DNA of 64,000 bases from Channa striata (lineage: Eukaryota > Chordata > Actinopteri > Anabantiformes > Channidae). The stretch covers positions 23,553,275 to 23,617,274 of the forward strand of contig CM065179.1 in NCBI GenBank assembly GCA_033026295.1, read 5' to 3'. The notes beneath the pieces are model-generated. The model was not told the origin of the DNA. It made no database searches and worked only from the letters and a program-made list of their open reading frames with translations. The translations under genes were made by a program, and so were the position numbers. Of this stretch, positions 39,084 through 51,993 are shown one piece after another (within the stretch, counting starts at the first letter, position 1; each line of letters begins with the position of its first letter).

Positions 39084-39301
39084 GTCCTCACATATTAGGT
39101 GCCGTGGAGCAGGACAACATCATGCCGCCACTCAATATAATTACCAGGGGTGCATGGGACATCTCATTTACCCGACGTACTAATTACATATGCATCAGTC
39201 AGGACTGTCCCAGGACTACAGGACTTTACAGGACTCTGTAGCCTGACAGTTTGAGCTCTAATGTCCATGTGCTTGTGCAACAGGAGAGCTCCGCAGTGGA
39301 C

Positions 39302-42300
39302 ATGGCCTTTCCCAAGCATTCCATTCTGCAGACCTTGAGTGTGCTGCTCTTGGCCTGGATTTTGGTGCACTGCCAGGCCCCTCCCAAGCCAGACAAAGAG
39401 GAGGAGGAAGAGCCGATAAAGGAGGCCGACATCGCCACAGAGGTGACGAAATCTGAGCCAATCCAGTGTCCGCCAGACTGCAGCTGTACGGCCGAGGGGA
39501 CAGTGGACTGTGCTGGAGTGGACCTCACAGAGTTCCCTGCAGACTTGTCTGACAAAACCCGTCAACTCTCTCTACAGGTCCTTCACACAAACACACACAC
39601 ACACACTAAGGTCCATACTGAATACATCAGAGGTTTATTTACTGCAACAGTCGTCTCATCTCTTTCGGTTTTGGGTATGATGTCTTCAGTTTAGCCTTCA
39701 GCAAGTGAAATATAGCTCAGTTTGATTTAGGTTACAGGATTGAATAGGATTGAAGTGTAGATTTGTAGATCTACAAATGCCCATTTATATCTGAGTAAAG
39801 TGCGTTCTGCACAGGTTGGCATGTGGAGAGATGTGTGAACTGAATGTATTACAGCTACCTACTTTTTTCATTTTAATCGATCGTGCTGGTGAAGTTTAAA
39901 AGTAAACAACTGTTGTTCATGCCAAAAGAATTCTTTCCTTTGTTGAAAAATAAAAAAAGTTAACTAGATCAAGATATCCCACATGATATAAACCACTGGT
40001 AAGCCTCAGAAAGAGTAAGGCCACGTCAGAGTGTGACAGAGATATGGAAAATAGCCCGTACACTTCTGGCACAACATCCAAACGTATCAACTTGTACCAG
40101 AATCACGGGAAGAGAAAAGTTTGGAGAAGAGACAGAACTACTCATGATCTGAAGCTGCCACCTCATCCATGAAGCATGGGGGAGGTCGTGTTTCGGTGTG
40201 GGTGTGTGTATGGCTGCCAGAGGAACGGCTTCGCTTCTCTTTATTGATGATGTGACTGATGACAAAAGCAGCAGCATGAATTCAGAAGTGTTTCAGGTCA
40301 TATCATGTGCTCATATTTAGCCCAGTGTTTTACAGCACACAAGGACAACAGTAAGACATGTCTAATGCAATGATATAGAATATTCTGAAATGGTCAAGAA
40401 GATGAAATTGTTTCATATCTAGAGTGCAAAACATCCCGGAAACAAGCAGGAACCAAAGCCTAGCAGGGGACGACCACAACAGAAACACAGCATCTGCTTA
40501 CGTCTACGTTCCAGACTCCAGGCTGCCGCTGACTGAAAAAGATCTGTGACCAAATAATAAAACACAATTGAATGTATTATTGTTTGTTTGTTCAAATACC
40601 CTAGAATATTATGTATATGTGATATAATAAAAGGCCTTCAGTATTAGCTAGCGGGTGAAAAACCTTCGGAGAGTCACGTGTCTGGAATAATTGCATTAAA
40701 AGCGAGCTTTCGGCAGTGTTTTCTGAGAGCCTCCAAACCGTGTGCAGCATGTCGTGTTGTGCTCAGACGGGCTTCGGCATAACAGGCCCACAGGTGGGCT
40801 GGCGCTTGATAACAGCGTTACAACATAAACGCCTTGTTTGACTGCAGAGAATAATGCACACATATTTTCTCATTCAGCTCACAGAGTTACCGGCGCAAAA
40901 CTCTTTTCTGTCGTTGTAATTACGGTTTGTGTTTTGTCTCCTGATGCCAGAACAACAAAATTGAAGAGATAACAGTGGAACACATTTCCCATCTGCACCA
41001 GCTTCAGACGCTCAACCTTCAGAACAATCAGCTCACCACAGAGGGTAAACACCGCACCACGCTCTAAATACTTAGCAGGGCCCGAGCGTACAGCAGGACG
41101 GCAGATTACAGCCACGTTTGCAAAATCGTTTTGCGTGGGACAAACACCACCGTTGAATTCCTGTTTGTCCTGCTCAGCCGTGGGTCTGTGTTGACTTTGT
41201 CTGTACCAAGTCGGAGCCTCGAACTGTCAATTTGGAGCAATTTCACTGCGACAAGTAGTTATTCTGCCACTGTTCTCTATGTCAATATTGAATTTAACTT
41301 GTATTTATAGAAAACATGGTTTATTTTCTGTTTGTGGTATCTGCTGCCCAGTTCAACCTTTAACACATCTCACACCTGGCATCTCTGGGACATCAGAACA
41401 CATTTAACACGGCACGGGGAACTTTTTAAACCGTTGTTTTACATCACGTCGTGCAAAGAAACTGTGCAACTTTTGAAATATAAGATTTCTTTGTGTTTTC
41501 TTTGCTCTGTCTGCGACATTTGTGCCTTTTGCTTGTGCAGCCACGCTGGTGTGACCAGCAGTTAATGTCACATGGTGTTGTTGTGGTTGGATATTCCTCC
41601 GTAACAGCCCTTACAGCTGTCTTGCTACTGCCACAGTAGTTCATGTTCAGCAAAATATATATTGTTTTGCTTATCAATGCATCAGCTTTTAAGAAAGTAA
41701 TGCTTCCGTAGACGTTTCCACAAAAGCTATGCAATCGCTCCTTTTTTATGATTTTGGAAGGGCCACATGTGCATGTCATATACACCAGCCACATAACAAT
41801 CACAAACATATCAGATGGTAACAATTGTTTGCTCCTGTTGGCTGAGCCTTGTTTCTGTTAGTGGTAAGGCTGAAGGCCTGAAGTGGTTGTTGTTCTGGTA
41901 ACATCACTGCTGCCAGGAAACAGTTTGGCGGATTTTCGTTTTTGGGCAGCTGTAGTGAGCGTTGATGAAAGCCAAAGCTTTGAACTTTGCCAAATTTAGT
42001 AAATTTAACATTTTCTTGTAATGGACCCCTTGTGTGAGATAACAGCACATTATTATATTTTAGACCTATACAAGCGTTGAAAAAATGCTTTTTGTTATTC
42101 CCAATGTAACTGGCCAGTCAGTAAATATTAATAACTGACATAAATAAAAGAGTTTAAATAGCTAAAGTGATGCACGATGATCTACAGTATGTCGATTTAC
42201 ATGAATAGGACTTCAGTAACGTTCACACCCGATCACTTCATGTAAAGATTCATTAACTTTTTCATGTGCTTATAGTCGCTCATTACAATGTCTTAACATG

Positions 42301-45300
42301 TGAGTCTGATATTGTACAACGTGTTTCATAAAAACTACATATAATTGTGTTTTGGCTTGATGACATGTTTTGGACATGAAGTATGCTTTTCTTTTTCCAG
42401 GTCTCGAAGATGAAGGTTTTGAGATGCTCGAACAGCTGGCGTATTTATACTTGGCAAACAACAAGGTGAGTCACACACCAGACTTTTAAATCTTTGTCCT
42501 CTCTAATAACCTCAGCTGTGCTTATATAAGGAAATGTCACGTTTATCTTTTACGTGTTCATCTCACTATTATTCCACTTTGTTGTGATGCACTGGCAAAG
42601 TGCCAGTTGGCGACGAGAGGTTCACTAGGGTTTGCAGTTTCATCTCCAATACTGCGCAAAGTTATGCTGGTAATCACTTCCAGTTTGACTGCGCCAGCAG
42701 CTCACATCTAAAATGTTACTGACCCTACTGGACACAGAGTGAGGATGAAAGGACGGACAGACAGTCGGGACACAGGAAGGACAGTGGATTTTTCAGTGCT
42801 CACTAAGCCTCTAAGACACCCATGCTCCTTTAATCCACAGGGCATGGTATAAAGGACCGAGCTCCAAATGAACATCTAATCTCACACTGCAATTCTCTGC
42901 TGTGTTCCACATTGCAGCGCTGCTGTTGTTGCGATATGAGAGAATAAAGTGACTAAAACTTTACATTTTTAAAGGGGAATCCGGCCTACCATACAACATT
43001 TCCGCTCTTGAGCTAAAGAAATATGTGTGGGTCTCCGTCCACAGTGCGAGACTCTGAATTGCCCTTAGGTGTGAATGGTTGTCTGTCTTTCTGTGTTTGC
43101 CCTGAGGTCGACTGGAGACCTGTCCAGAGTGGACTCACCTCTCTCCCTATGAACAGGATAAGATGTTAAAGATTTTAATAACGCTAACATGCTCAGTAGG
43201 TAGGCTTTACCGTGATCACCCTCTTGGCTGAACTTAGCATCACAGTCACTGTCCCTGAACTTTCTGATGAAGCTCACATGACGTACACTATGTAGTTTCT
43301 CTGAACAAACCTTGCCTGCAGACCTACGGCTTTTGGTAGAAGCAGATTTTATTTCAATCAGCTGTTTGATCAGCTTTCTGATTATCATATGAAATACAAC
43401 AGTTGGCTTAGGGTGCTCCACAAATGATCCACAAAATTGATTGGTTTGGTCATAAACTGTATCTCATATGACAAGTGATAATGTAATTATTTTGACAGAC
43501 CTATGATCTTTGTTACACCCTTTATGTACCACATCATATCTGCACTCTTTCACATCTCCACCATGTTCTCCGAAGGGACATCTTGTTTGCGTCTACTGCT
43601 GATGTATATCCACTAAAAGAGTTTGGATGTGACATTTTAACAGATCACAACATTACTATCTTAGTCACTTGTCTGGAAAATGTGAACAGAACCATACTGG
43701 AATGAAATATTTGTATCACAAATATATCACATCCTGTTATGAATCCTTTCCTGTGCTTGCAGCTTACCTCAGCACCAAAGGTCCTTCCACCTTCCTTGGT
43801 TAGTGCTGACTTTGCTGCTAATCAGCTTACAAAGATTTACCCTTACACATTTGGTCATAAACCAAAACTGAGGTGCGTATGTGTTTTGTACATTTACCCG
43901 TTTTCCTGAAAATATGCCCGTTTGGACATAATCGTGTATCCCTTGATCGTGACTCCCAGGTCTGTGTATCTCCATAACAACAAGCTGACTGATGCCGGGT
44001 TTCCCGATGACATGTTCAATGCCTCTACAACTCTGGAGATTCTCACCCTGTCCAGCAACTTCCTGCGGGTTGTCCCTAAGAACCTGCCCTCTAACCTGTA
44101 CCGTCTTCATGTGAAGGTACAACAGCCGCAACAATGACTAGATACAAGAGCACCTTCTTTACATTTCAGATGAAGATGTACATATAAATGATGATAACAC
44201 CAGAATTGCTCTGGTTGTCATAGAGCAACAAATTGGAGAAAATCCCAGCAGGGGCCTTTGACAACCTGCGGAAGCTCAGGGAGCTGTACCTCCAGAACAA
44301 CCTCCTTAGCAATGAGGGCATGGACAATGAGACTTTCAGGTGAACAAAAATCCTCATTGTGGTTAACGTGGTTATCAACTCATTGCCGTAGCATAAAGCA
44401 TTTATTGCACAGTAAATCCTTGATCATACTGTACATGAATGTTTGCGTTCACTAGTGTGGGAGCAGCCACTTAACAAATGCTGTGTAAACTGTAAACGGT
44501 ACAGCACAGTGTCAGAGAACTGATTTGATGGCTTTCTATCCTTTTGTCTTTGCAGCCAACTGAGCAGCCTGGAGTGCCTGGACTTGTCAAATAACAACCT
44601 GAGTGTTGTCCCCAAGGGTTTGCCACGCAATCTAGTGCTGCTACATCTGGAGAAGAACTCCATTCGAAGCCTCCCGGGTGATGCACTTACATCTGTCCGA
44701 AACCTTGAGTACTTACTGCTCCACAATAACAAGCTCCGCTCACGTTCCATCCATCCTGCAGCCTTTCAGGTGCATTTTGTTTTTATACTCTAATATTTTG
44801 GCTCATTTTAGGAAGCGTTTTCAGTTCTAAGAACAATCTGGAAGCGGTGATATGACCATTGGCTTTGTATTTGACGTGTTGATTTTCTGCATAATAATGG
44901 ATGACCTTTAGAATTCCTCATCTGCACTTTCACTAGGGTTTGAAGAAGCTGCATACTCTACATATGCACAACAATTTGCTGGAGCGTGTTCCCCGGGGCT
45001 TGCCACGACGAGCCAAGACACTAATGCTGCTCCACAACTTCATTTCTGAAATTGGCCGGAATGACCTAGCCCTGCTGTACACCCTGACCGAGCTCAACCT
45101 CAGCTACAACAAGCTGACTAGCCCCAAAATGCACCGTGAAGCCTTCAGGAAGCTGCGCTTACTGGAAACCCTGGATTTGTCAGGGAACGGCCTTCACTCC
45201 ATGCCCCTGGGTCTCCCTCGCAGTCTGCAGGTGCTTGAAATTAAGAACAACCAACTCAACTCTATACCGGAGGGCGCACTGACAGGCATGGAGAAGCTCC

Positions 45301-47313
45301 GAAAGCTCATCCTAAGTGACAACCAGCTGAAACTGAACTCGGTTTACCTGGGAGCCTGGATGGAACTGAGTGCACTTACAGTGAGTGACTGCGAGAGACA
45401 GATGTGCAAAAGGCACTTTTAGCACTTACACAGCATCACATCTGCAGATGTCAGAATACCACTTGGTACAGGAAGTCAACATTTGAGATTTTTGACCATA
45501 CCCTAGGACGTGCCAATATTTAGTTAAAGATAAGTAATTTATGATTCCCTTAGTGATCTACAGCATATAGGACTATCAAAGAATAAAACTGTCAGAAGCT
45601 GGTAGTAATGAATTTGGAGTCTTGAATGTGAACTGGTGCCTTTGCCAGCAATGCATGAAATATTGCATTAATTATATTCTCAATGGATTCTGTCCACTTT
45701 ATTCACTTGTGACTGCACATTTCACATGACAATAGAAGGCAGAAAATATTTTCTTTTTTATTCTCTCCATTTGGCTCTTGCCCGGCTCCCTTTGTCTTGA
45801 AGCTTCTGGGGATACAGGGCCTCGCTCTAGGTAGTATGGGTATGGAGCTTGTGATGAGCTGGTCACTTGGGTCGGTGGTTGAGATGATTGGCTAAATAAT
45901 GTTTGGAAAATCCAGAAGGCATAAAAACATGTCTCCATATCCTTATATACAGAACCCTCAAAGTTCCTACTCAGGTGGCTGCCATTCTTGTCTGTTTCAC
46001 AAATAAAAGTGCAAAATGAGACACAAGTTAAAATCTTTTTACCAGAAAGAGGCAGAACCTGTGACAACAGCTACAGTGAGTGAAAAAAAACGGCTATAAG
46101 GTTAAAATATATTTTTATATATATTTTATTGTTAACATTTATCTCATACACCTGGTATACTGTTCATTTTTAAAGGATGTTGTTCTTTTAGACTCTGGAC
46201 CTGTCTGGCAACCAGCTGTCACACATCCCATCTGACCTGCCTGAGTCTCTCGAGTACATCTACCTGCAAAGTAATCGCATCACCAGTGTTCCAGCCTCAG
46301 CATTCGAACGCACTCCGAACATCAAAGGCATCTTCCTCCGGTAAGACATAATTAAGTACGTGATCATAATTGCTGAGTCCTGTTTCTTTCAAAAAGAAAA
46401 TAAAGAAGAAGAAGAAGGGCGGCTACACATCATTCAAGCCGTGTTTGCACAAGTGGTTTTACTTCAAAGTAGCTGTTTGACACACGCAGGAAGGGTTAGA
46501 CCTTAATCGGACACTCTTCACTGTCCTCACCTTCTGGAAATCTGCTCTGTGCTTCCTTTATATAAGTTTCTTTTCCATGTGAATTGATCTGTGCTCAGGA
46601 AATGATTATGGACGTGCAACCAAAAAATGGCTGTGAGGAATTTTTTTGCTTTTGTTTAAACTCATTGCAGCTGTCCCCAGCTGTTCATGTACAACAGTGT
46701 TCTTTCCTCCTTAAAAAAATTAATTTTAACAATCTGTATGGGGTGAATTTTGGGACATTCTAAAGCTTCGGATATTTGTAAAGGAAAACTCACATTCACA
46801 GTGCGCAGGAATCCAGTGCACATTGATTATGTCAACGTAGTGTCATAGGAGTTCAGAAAAGGGAATAATATTTGTCTATTTAATATATGTTACAGCTAGT
46901 TAGCTTAGCATAATGCTAGCCTGGTTAGTTTAAAAGCGAGGTTTGGTTTTTAGTGTCTTGCACTTGAATCATATCAACCTGACTTATTTTTTGTTGGTTG
47001 GAAAAAAGTCCAGTTAGGATTTTTTGGATTTAGCTACTATGAACTAAGATGTCAAATAGTTTGTTTTCATCAACTAATTAAGTCTAATTAGTTCTAATTA
47101 AGACCAATTCTTTACTAATTAAGAAAAAAAACTCCTCACATACATCCCTCTTTCAGGTTTAACCGTCTGTCTGTGGACTCTGTGGACGAGAGCTCCTTCG
47201 CACACCTGTCCAACTTACAGGTGCTGGACCTTGGCGCAGGAAATGCCGACCTCTCCTTTAAAAAAGACGAGATGGAAGGTGATAAGATGATAGAAGAGGA
47301 GCAGGAAACATAA
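39302..47313 (+). CDS. podn: Podocan, secreted small leucine-rich-repeat proteoglycan
   Basis: Ten coding exons: 39302-39577, 40951-41044, 42401-42465, 43763-43872, 43960-44116, 44224-44339, 44556-44769, 44937-45380, 46192-46340 and 47157-47313, giving 593 residues. The start at 39302 gives a clean signal peptide (MAFPKHSILQTLSVLLLAWI...HCQA); an in-frame upstream ATG at 39251 would bury it. An acidic stretch (DKEEEEEPIKE) follows, then the LRRNT cysteine cluster CPPDCSCTAEGTVDC, then a long run of leucine-rich repeats such as LQTLNLQNNQL, LRSVYLHNNKL, LECLDLSNNNL, LTELNLSYNKL and LQVLEIKNNQL. The tail is acidic (EGDKMIEEEQET), matching podocan rather than podocan-like. Podocan binds collagen in extracellular matrix and restrains smooth-muscle growth. 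The first donor (GTCCTT) is weak but fixed by the frame. A candidate polyadenylation signal is at 49473-49478. Confidence 0.95.
40020..40560 (+). mobile_element. Internally deleted Tc1-like transposon in podn intron 1
   Basis: Blocks such as 'gggaagagaaaagtttggag', 'tgaagcatgggggaggtcg', 'gtatggctgccagaggaac', 'tttattgatgatgtgactg', 'aacaagcaggaaccaaagcc' and 'ttccagactccaggctgcc' follow a fish Tc1 transposase gene in order. The stretch between the first half and the C-terminal end is missing or unrecognisable, and the frame is broken. It belongs to a different subfamily from the 22350 remnant. Confidence 0.75.
43040..43165 (-). repeat. L2-type/teleost interspersed repeat tail in a podn intron
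   Basis: Minus-strand copy: on plus it reads 'gaattgcccttaggtgtgaa', 'tggagacctgtccagagtg' and 'ctatgaacagg', the reverse complement of the repeat tail at 23985-24120. Confidence 0.65.
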
Positions 47314-50300
47314 GAGACGCTCAATTAAACTGTCACTGGACTGCATTTGTGTCAAAGATAGAAAGAGCTTTGAATGAACATGTGAATGAGATTTCCCAGG
47401 TCCTCTAATTATGAGTGTCAGAGTCACATATTTCTGGTGCAGGATACCGGATGAAGGTACTTTAGTTTCCATTTTTTGGGCTGGTTAGTTTTACATATCT
47501 TTACATAGCTTTAATGTTTTTTCATCTACATTATGTGTTTCTGCTTTATTATATTAAAAATGCCATCACGAAAGTCAATGTGAATTTTTCCATCAAAAAG
47601 CCTCTGAATCCAAACAAAAAATGTAAGACTGTTACTCATGTCCCTTTGTCAATGGCTGCCTTGTATCCCTGGCATGAAAAAGTGAGTTTACTAGAAATAC
47701 TGTGAAACACTCTGTGTTTTTAATGCTACGGTGGAGCAGATAGGAAGGCTGACTCCCATAAAAAGCAGCAAAGCCCCAGTTACTGTTGAGTGAAAAGCTG
47801 CAGCTCTTAAATTGGGACTTTATTTCAATTCCGCTGGGAGCAAACCTCACCTTTCAACACGGTTTAAAGTTACAACTCTTTAAATGTTTAATCTAGCTCA
47901 ATTAATGGTCCACGTAAAACTTTGGTAGATGTCATTGTTAACTCTGTTTTTAATTATGAAAAAAAATGCAATGCCATGTTATTGTTTCTGTTGGAACAAG
48001 ATATTGTTGGTGATGCTTTAAAGTAGATGGATAATGTTTTTTTTTGTTAGTTTTTACCTTCCTGACAGAGCAGCTAGTAGCACGGTTGCCTCCCCCCCCT
48101 TTAGATCTAAAGGACAGCGTTTTTAAACCACCTGGATTTCTCCTAAAACTGAGTACGGTGACTCGATTCGATAGATGGGGTTAATTTGCAAACTTCTGGG
48201 AAACAGGAAAAACATTTGGGAAATTTTTAAATATTTACAACTTTTTTTGGAAACGACAGACTCTAAATTAATGGGGTAAAAGTGTATTAAAATGTCTGTT
48301 CAGTGTCAGAAATGTCAAATACATGACCAATCAACTTTTTTCATAAACAAATAATATTCATTGTGGAGAGTTAAAAAACGATTCTTTGATTGTATAATCT
48401 GCCTGCTAGAAAAGTTCAAAATATAAAAATATACAACCTCACTTTAAATGTACATAATAATATTTATTTATAATGTAAGTGATTTTTACAGTTTTCCTTG
48501 TGCTCAAAGCTCACTAGCAGGTACCTACTACCTTGACACTCCAGGGGCACCAGGCCAACCCGCAGAGTCCGACCCTGTTCTAAATACCAGCCCAGTAACT
48601 TGCCAACAGAACTGATCCATCAAACTCTTTCCCCAGTGCGGGTTTATACATATTGTATGGGTGAGGCTATCTTTACAGTTTTGCAATAGAACTTGCGCAA
48701 TGTCCTGTTTTGAAGTAATTTGACTTTGTCCCGTAGCCGGGTTTTAGTTTGAACAAATCCCTCTAGCGATAACAAAGGCAGCACATTCCTACTTTTAGGG
48801 AAAACACAGCAGGTTAAAAATCTGTCATCCTTTAAGGAGTCTAACTTCAGCCAGTACATCAATAAGTCATTTTGATTAGTGGCTTGTTTAAACAATCCAA
48901 TTGTTCCGTGTCATTTCTTTCACTAGAAAATGTAACGTTACATCATACGATGTCACTTGTTGGGAAGGGGGGGTTGCGTGTTGTGAAGTGTGACCTCAGC
49001 CTGCCACAGTGAGTTCAGCTGGTGACCTGCACACCTTTAAATGTGATGGAGATGGAGCAAAGGTATAGCAGCACTGACTCAGGGTAGAAAGTCAGAACAG
49101 ACACAAGCAAGAATTCTTCCCAGTGTGACGTGCTTAGTGTCCAGCACTGCTCCCAGGTCCTTCAGGAAGTGTGCTATTTAAATGACAGCAATACTGTTGG
49201 AAAACGTTAATTTACCTGCAATGCAACTTTTTACCTTGTGCTTGTGAATGAAATATTCCAAACATAAAAGCAATTTCAACATATCTGAAGCTTTATTTCA
49301 TGCTGCTGCTGTTGCTGCTGCTACTTGACTCCACTTGTGTCATAAAAAAGTATATTGGGAGTAATATTTTGACAGTGTAAATCCTATTACATTCACTATA
49401 TTTCTATGAATACAGTGTGACTGTCACATACAGCAGTATCATATTGTCACATTTACAATCATTGAACACAGCAATAAATTGAAAAAGGCTGAAGAAGACT
49501 GTGCATTTCCTGACATTCATCAGAACGTGAGATCCATATTTCAGCAGGTTCTCCCTCAAAAAGCGTTGTCACATCTTTTGTCTCCAATATGCAGCCAGTG
49601 CAGACAGTGTCCAGTGCAGATAAATGGGAAGAAAAAAAACCATGTCAAATTACAATCTGTTCTCTGCTCACGAGAAAAGTATTGGCAGCCGTCAGAATAA
49701 AAAAGGGTCTTTTTGGTGAAAAGCACTCAGTAGCTGTTCACAAAGGGGTATGACAAAAAACTGTTTGACAGCCTAAATTGGAGTCTTCATCATTACGTGA
49801 TAAGAGCAGGGACCTGAAAGATATGTTCTGATTTACAAGTGTATCAAAATACAATAGTCAACTGCTCGAGTGATTCCATAAACTGTCATTAATTTGGGAA
49901 AGCGATTTACAATCTGATACAAGGTTTCACCCATATTCCACATGCAAATTCCAAAGCTGAGGGCATCTACTTTCTGTTTCCCCCGTCACAAAATTCAGCT
50001 GCTGGCTGTAGCAGGTGTCTGCAGTCGGGATTAGGATACGGTCAATAATTCATGTTCTGACATTCAGCCTCTATGAGGCTAAGTGTCCGTGGAGATTCTC
50101 AATTATCCAAGGGGTTATTGCAAAAGGCTACTCTTATTTTGGAGTACCCAGGTCGTGGAGCTGTGAAAGAACTAATACCAGTCGGTCTCAACAACCCTTG
50201 AGCTGTTAACAGCAGAGTTTAAAAGCCTGGGACTCGTAACCCGTCGCTTAGTCCCAGTGCCGCTATACAGCATCTGTGGGAGACTGCAGCTAAGTCAAGA

Positions 50301-51993
50301 GTGTATTTTTCAAAGTAGTTTGTGTAAGAAATATGAGAGCATATCTGCAGAAATATAAGACAGCTGGAGTGACTGGGTCTGAGCTCAGTCTGAGTCTGAG
50401 GTCTCTCATGTTCACAGACTCCAGGTAGAGAAAAAAAACCCAGTGCCAACAGGTTTTTCTTGAGTGTGTTGCCTATTTTAACGAACCTCCAGCACCAGTG
50501 TGCCGGAACTTTTTCCAGAGAAGTTACTTAGCAAGTGAAAACACTATGGATGAATTTTATACTAAAATACTATGATTGAAAAAACAGACAAGACACAATT
50601 AGTGTTAGTACAATAGTGGTTTTCCACAGCATCAACTTAGTGATTGTGTGATTTTCTCATCACCTTTTTCTATGAGCATATGAAGCATATGCCCATCATT
50701 TAGAATGAAAAGATTAGTGTCCACCATGTGTATCATAACTCACCTGGTGTACCTGGACATGAAACCACAATACAATGTAATCAAATGTACAACAATGGTG
50801 AGGATGCACAGTGGGGATTATTAATAAGTGTTTTTAATTACCTGCTCTCTGTGCAGTGAACTTTAAAGTGTCTATTATGTAGGAAATGGTGTTGTACTGA
50901 ATACATAATGAAAAAAGGTGTTTAAAAAGCTGCAGCATATGCAAACATAACCCGGAAAAAGAAATAACCCCTCAAACTCACGGAATAATCTAAGTGGATA
51001 ATAACAAGTTCATCATCATGTACTTTAATAGAGCTCCAAAGTGCAGGGATCAGCCAAAACATTATTTACTATTAAGTGGTTTTAATCATATATTTTTAAT
51101 AAAAATGTATTTAATGCTGGCCGTGACTGACACGTAAATAGTCTGCACGGGGATCGAACCACCAACAAGTGCTTTGCAGCTGTGTTGGGGCATGTCTTAT
51201 CTAATTTTCTTCTCCTCCCGATCTTTATATTCATACTGCCGCGAGAAACCTTTGTGTATGCATTGTGTGAAGTATGCATGAGCTGCACACTGTTTTCACC
51301 ACACATTTCATGTTCATACCGCTGTGTGGCTCATCGGTGTATGTTCATTTAATGTAGACATTTACAGATGATTTACAGATGCAGAAGCAATTAAATCCCC
51401 TCAACCACCAATCAAGGGCCACTTGTTTTATGTTAAATCAAAAATAATGTTTTGTTGTTGTTTAATGGCCATGAAAGTCTAATTAAAGGAAGTGCTTGTT
51501 TAAATTGTAGCAGGTACATTCCTAAACCTCCTCCTCAGTCTTTCCTTCCCTTTCATTATCCTCTGCCTAGCACCGCCAACTTTAATAAGGCAAAATGAAC
51601 AAATTAGGGCATTTCACTTTTCCTCCTGATCAATTATCTCAGATGTAATGCTTAAAATCTCACCATTTAAATGACACAGAGACCTACTGCTTGCGGTTGT
51701 AAAAAATATAATAAACACATGTCTTATTAACATGTTGCACATACACAAAAAAATTACAAACCATATAAAATGTTGATATCAAATACAAATCAGTTAATCA
51801 ATCCAAGTATTCAGACGTGAATCCTGTTCATCGCTGGTATGACAGTAGGAAATCAATAGTCTTGCATCTCCTCCTCATATACACTTATGTATATTTTGTC
51901 ACCATTGTTTTACCAATAATCCGCTGAGAGAAGACAAGCTCGATCATGCCGTCCCGCTACCTGGGAAGATGTCTTTTCCTCAGCAGCCAGAGG
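47314..51993. other. podn-slc1a7 tail-to-tail interval
   Basis: 4.7 kb without a recognisable gene. Possible podn polyadenylation signals: ATTAAA at 47324-47329 (very close to the stop) and AATAAA at 49473-49478. On the minus strand a TTTATT at 49292-49297 could serve slc1a7, which would make the two 3' UTRs overlap, but nearer ATTAAA-type signals exist, so this is unsettled. A GCTGCTGCTGTTGCTGCTGC simple repeat lies near 49302-49322. Confidence 0.45.

Larger units (their letters stand above)
31259..39301. other. scp2-podn intergenic region
   Basis: 8 kb without a recognisable gene. A polyadenylation signal for scp2 (AATAAA, 31832-31837) lies 574 bp after its stop. Several short open frames (for example around 33472-33801 and 36110-36292) show no domain I can name. 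A non-coding first exon of podn is expected somewhere here, since the podn start exon is preceded by an acceptor-like GTGCAACAG ending at 39284. Confidence 0.5.

Noticed and set aside
39251..39301. Upstream in-frame ATG for podn
   Set aside because: Starting there would place 17 polar residues before the hydrophobic signal peptide, and an acceptor-like AG ends at 39284, so it is probably intronic.
45710..46060. 122-codon minus-strand frame in a podn intron
   Set aside because: No recognisable domain; it lies between clear podn exons on the other strand and looks like chance or old repeat sequence.
49302..49322. GCT-rich triplet run
   Set aside because: Short, interrupted, intergenic; an ordinary microsatellite.
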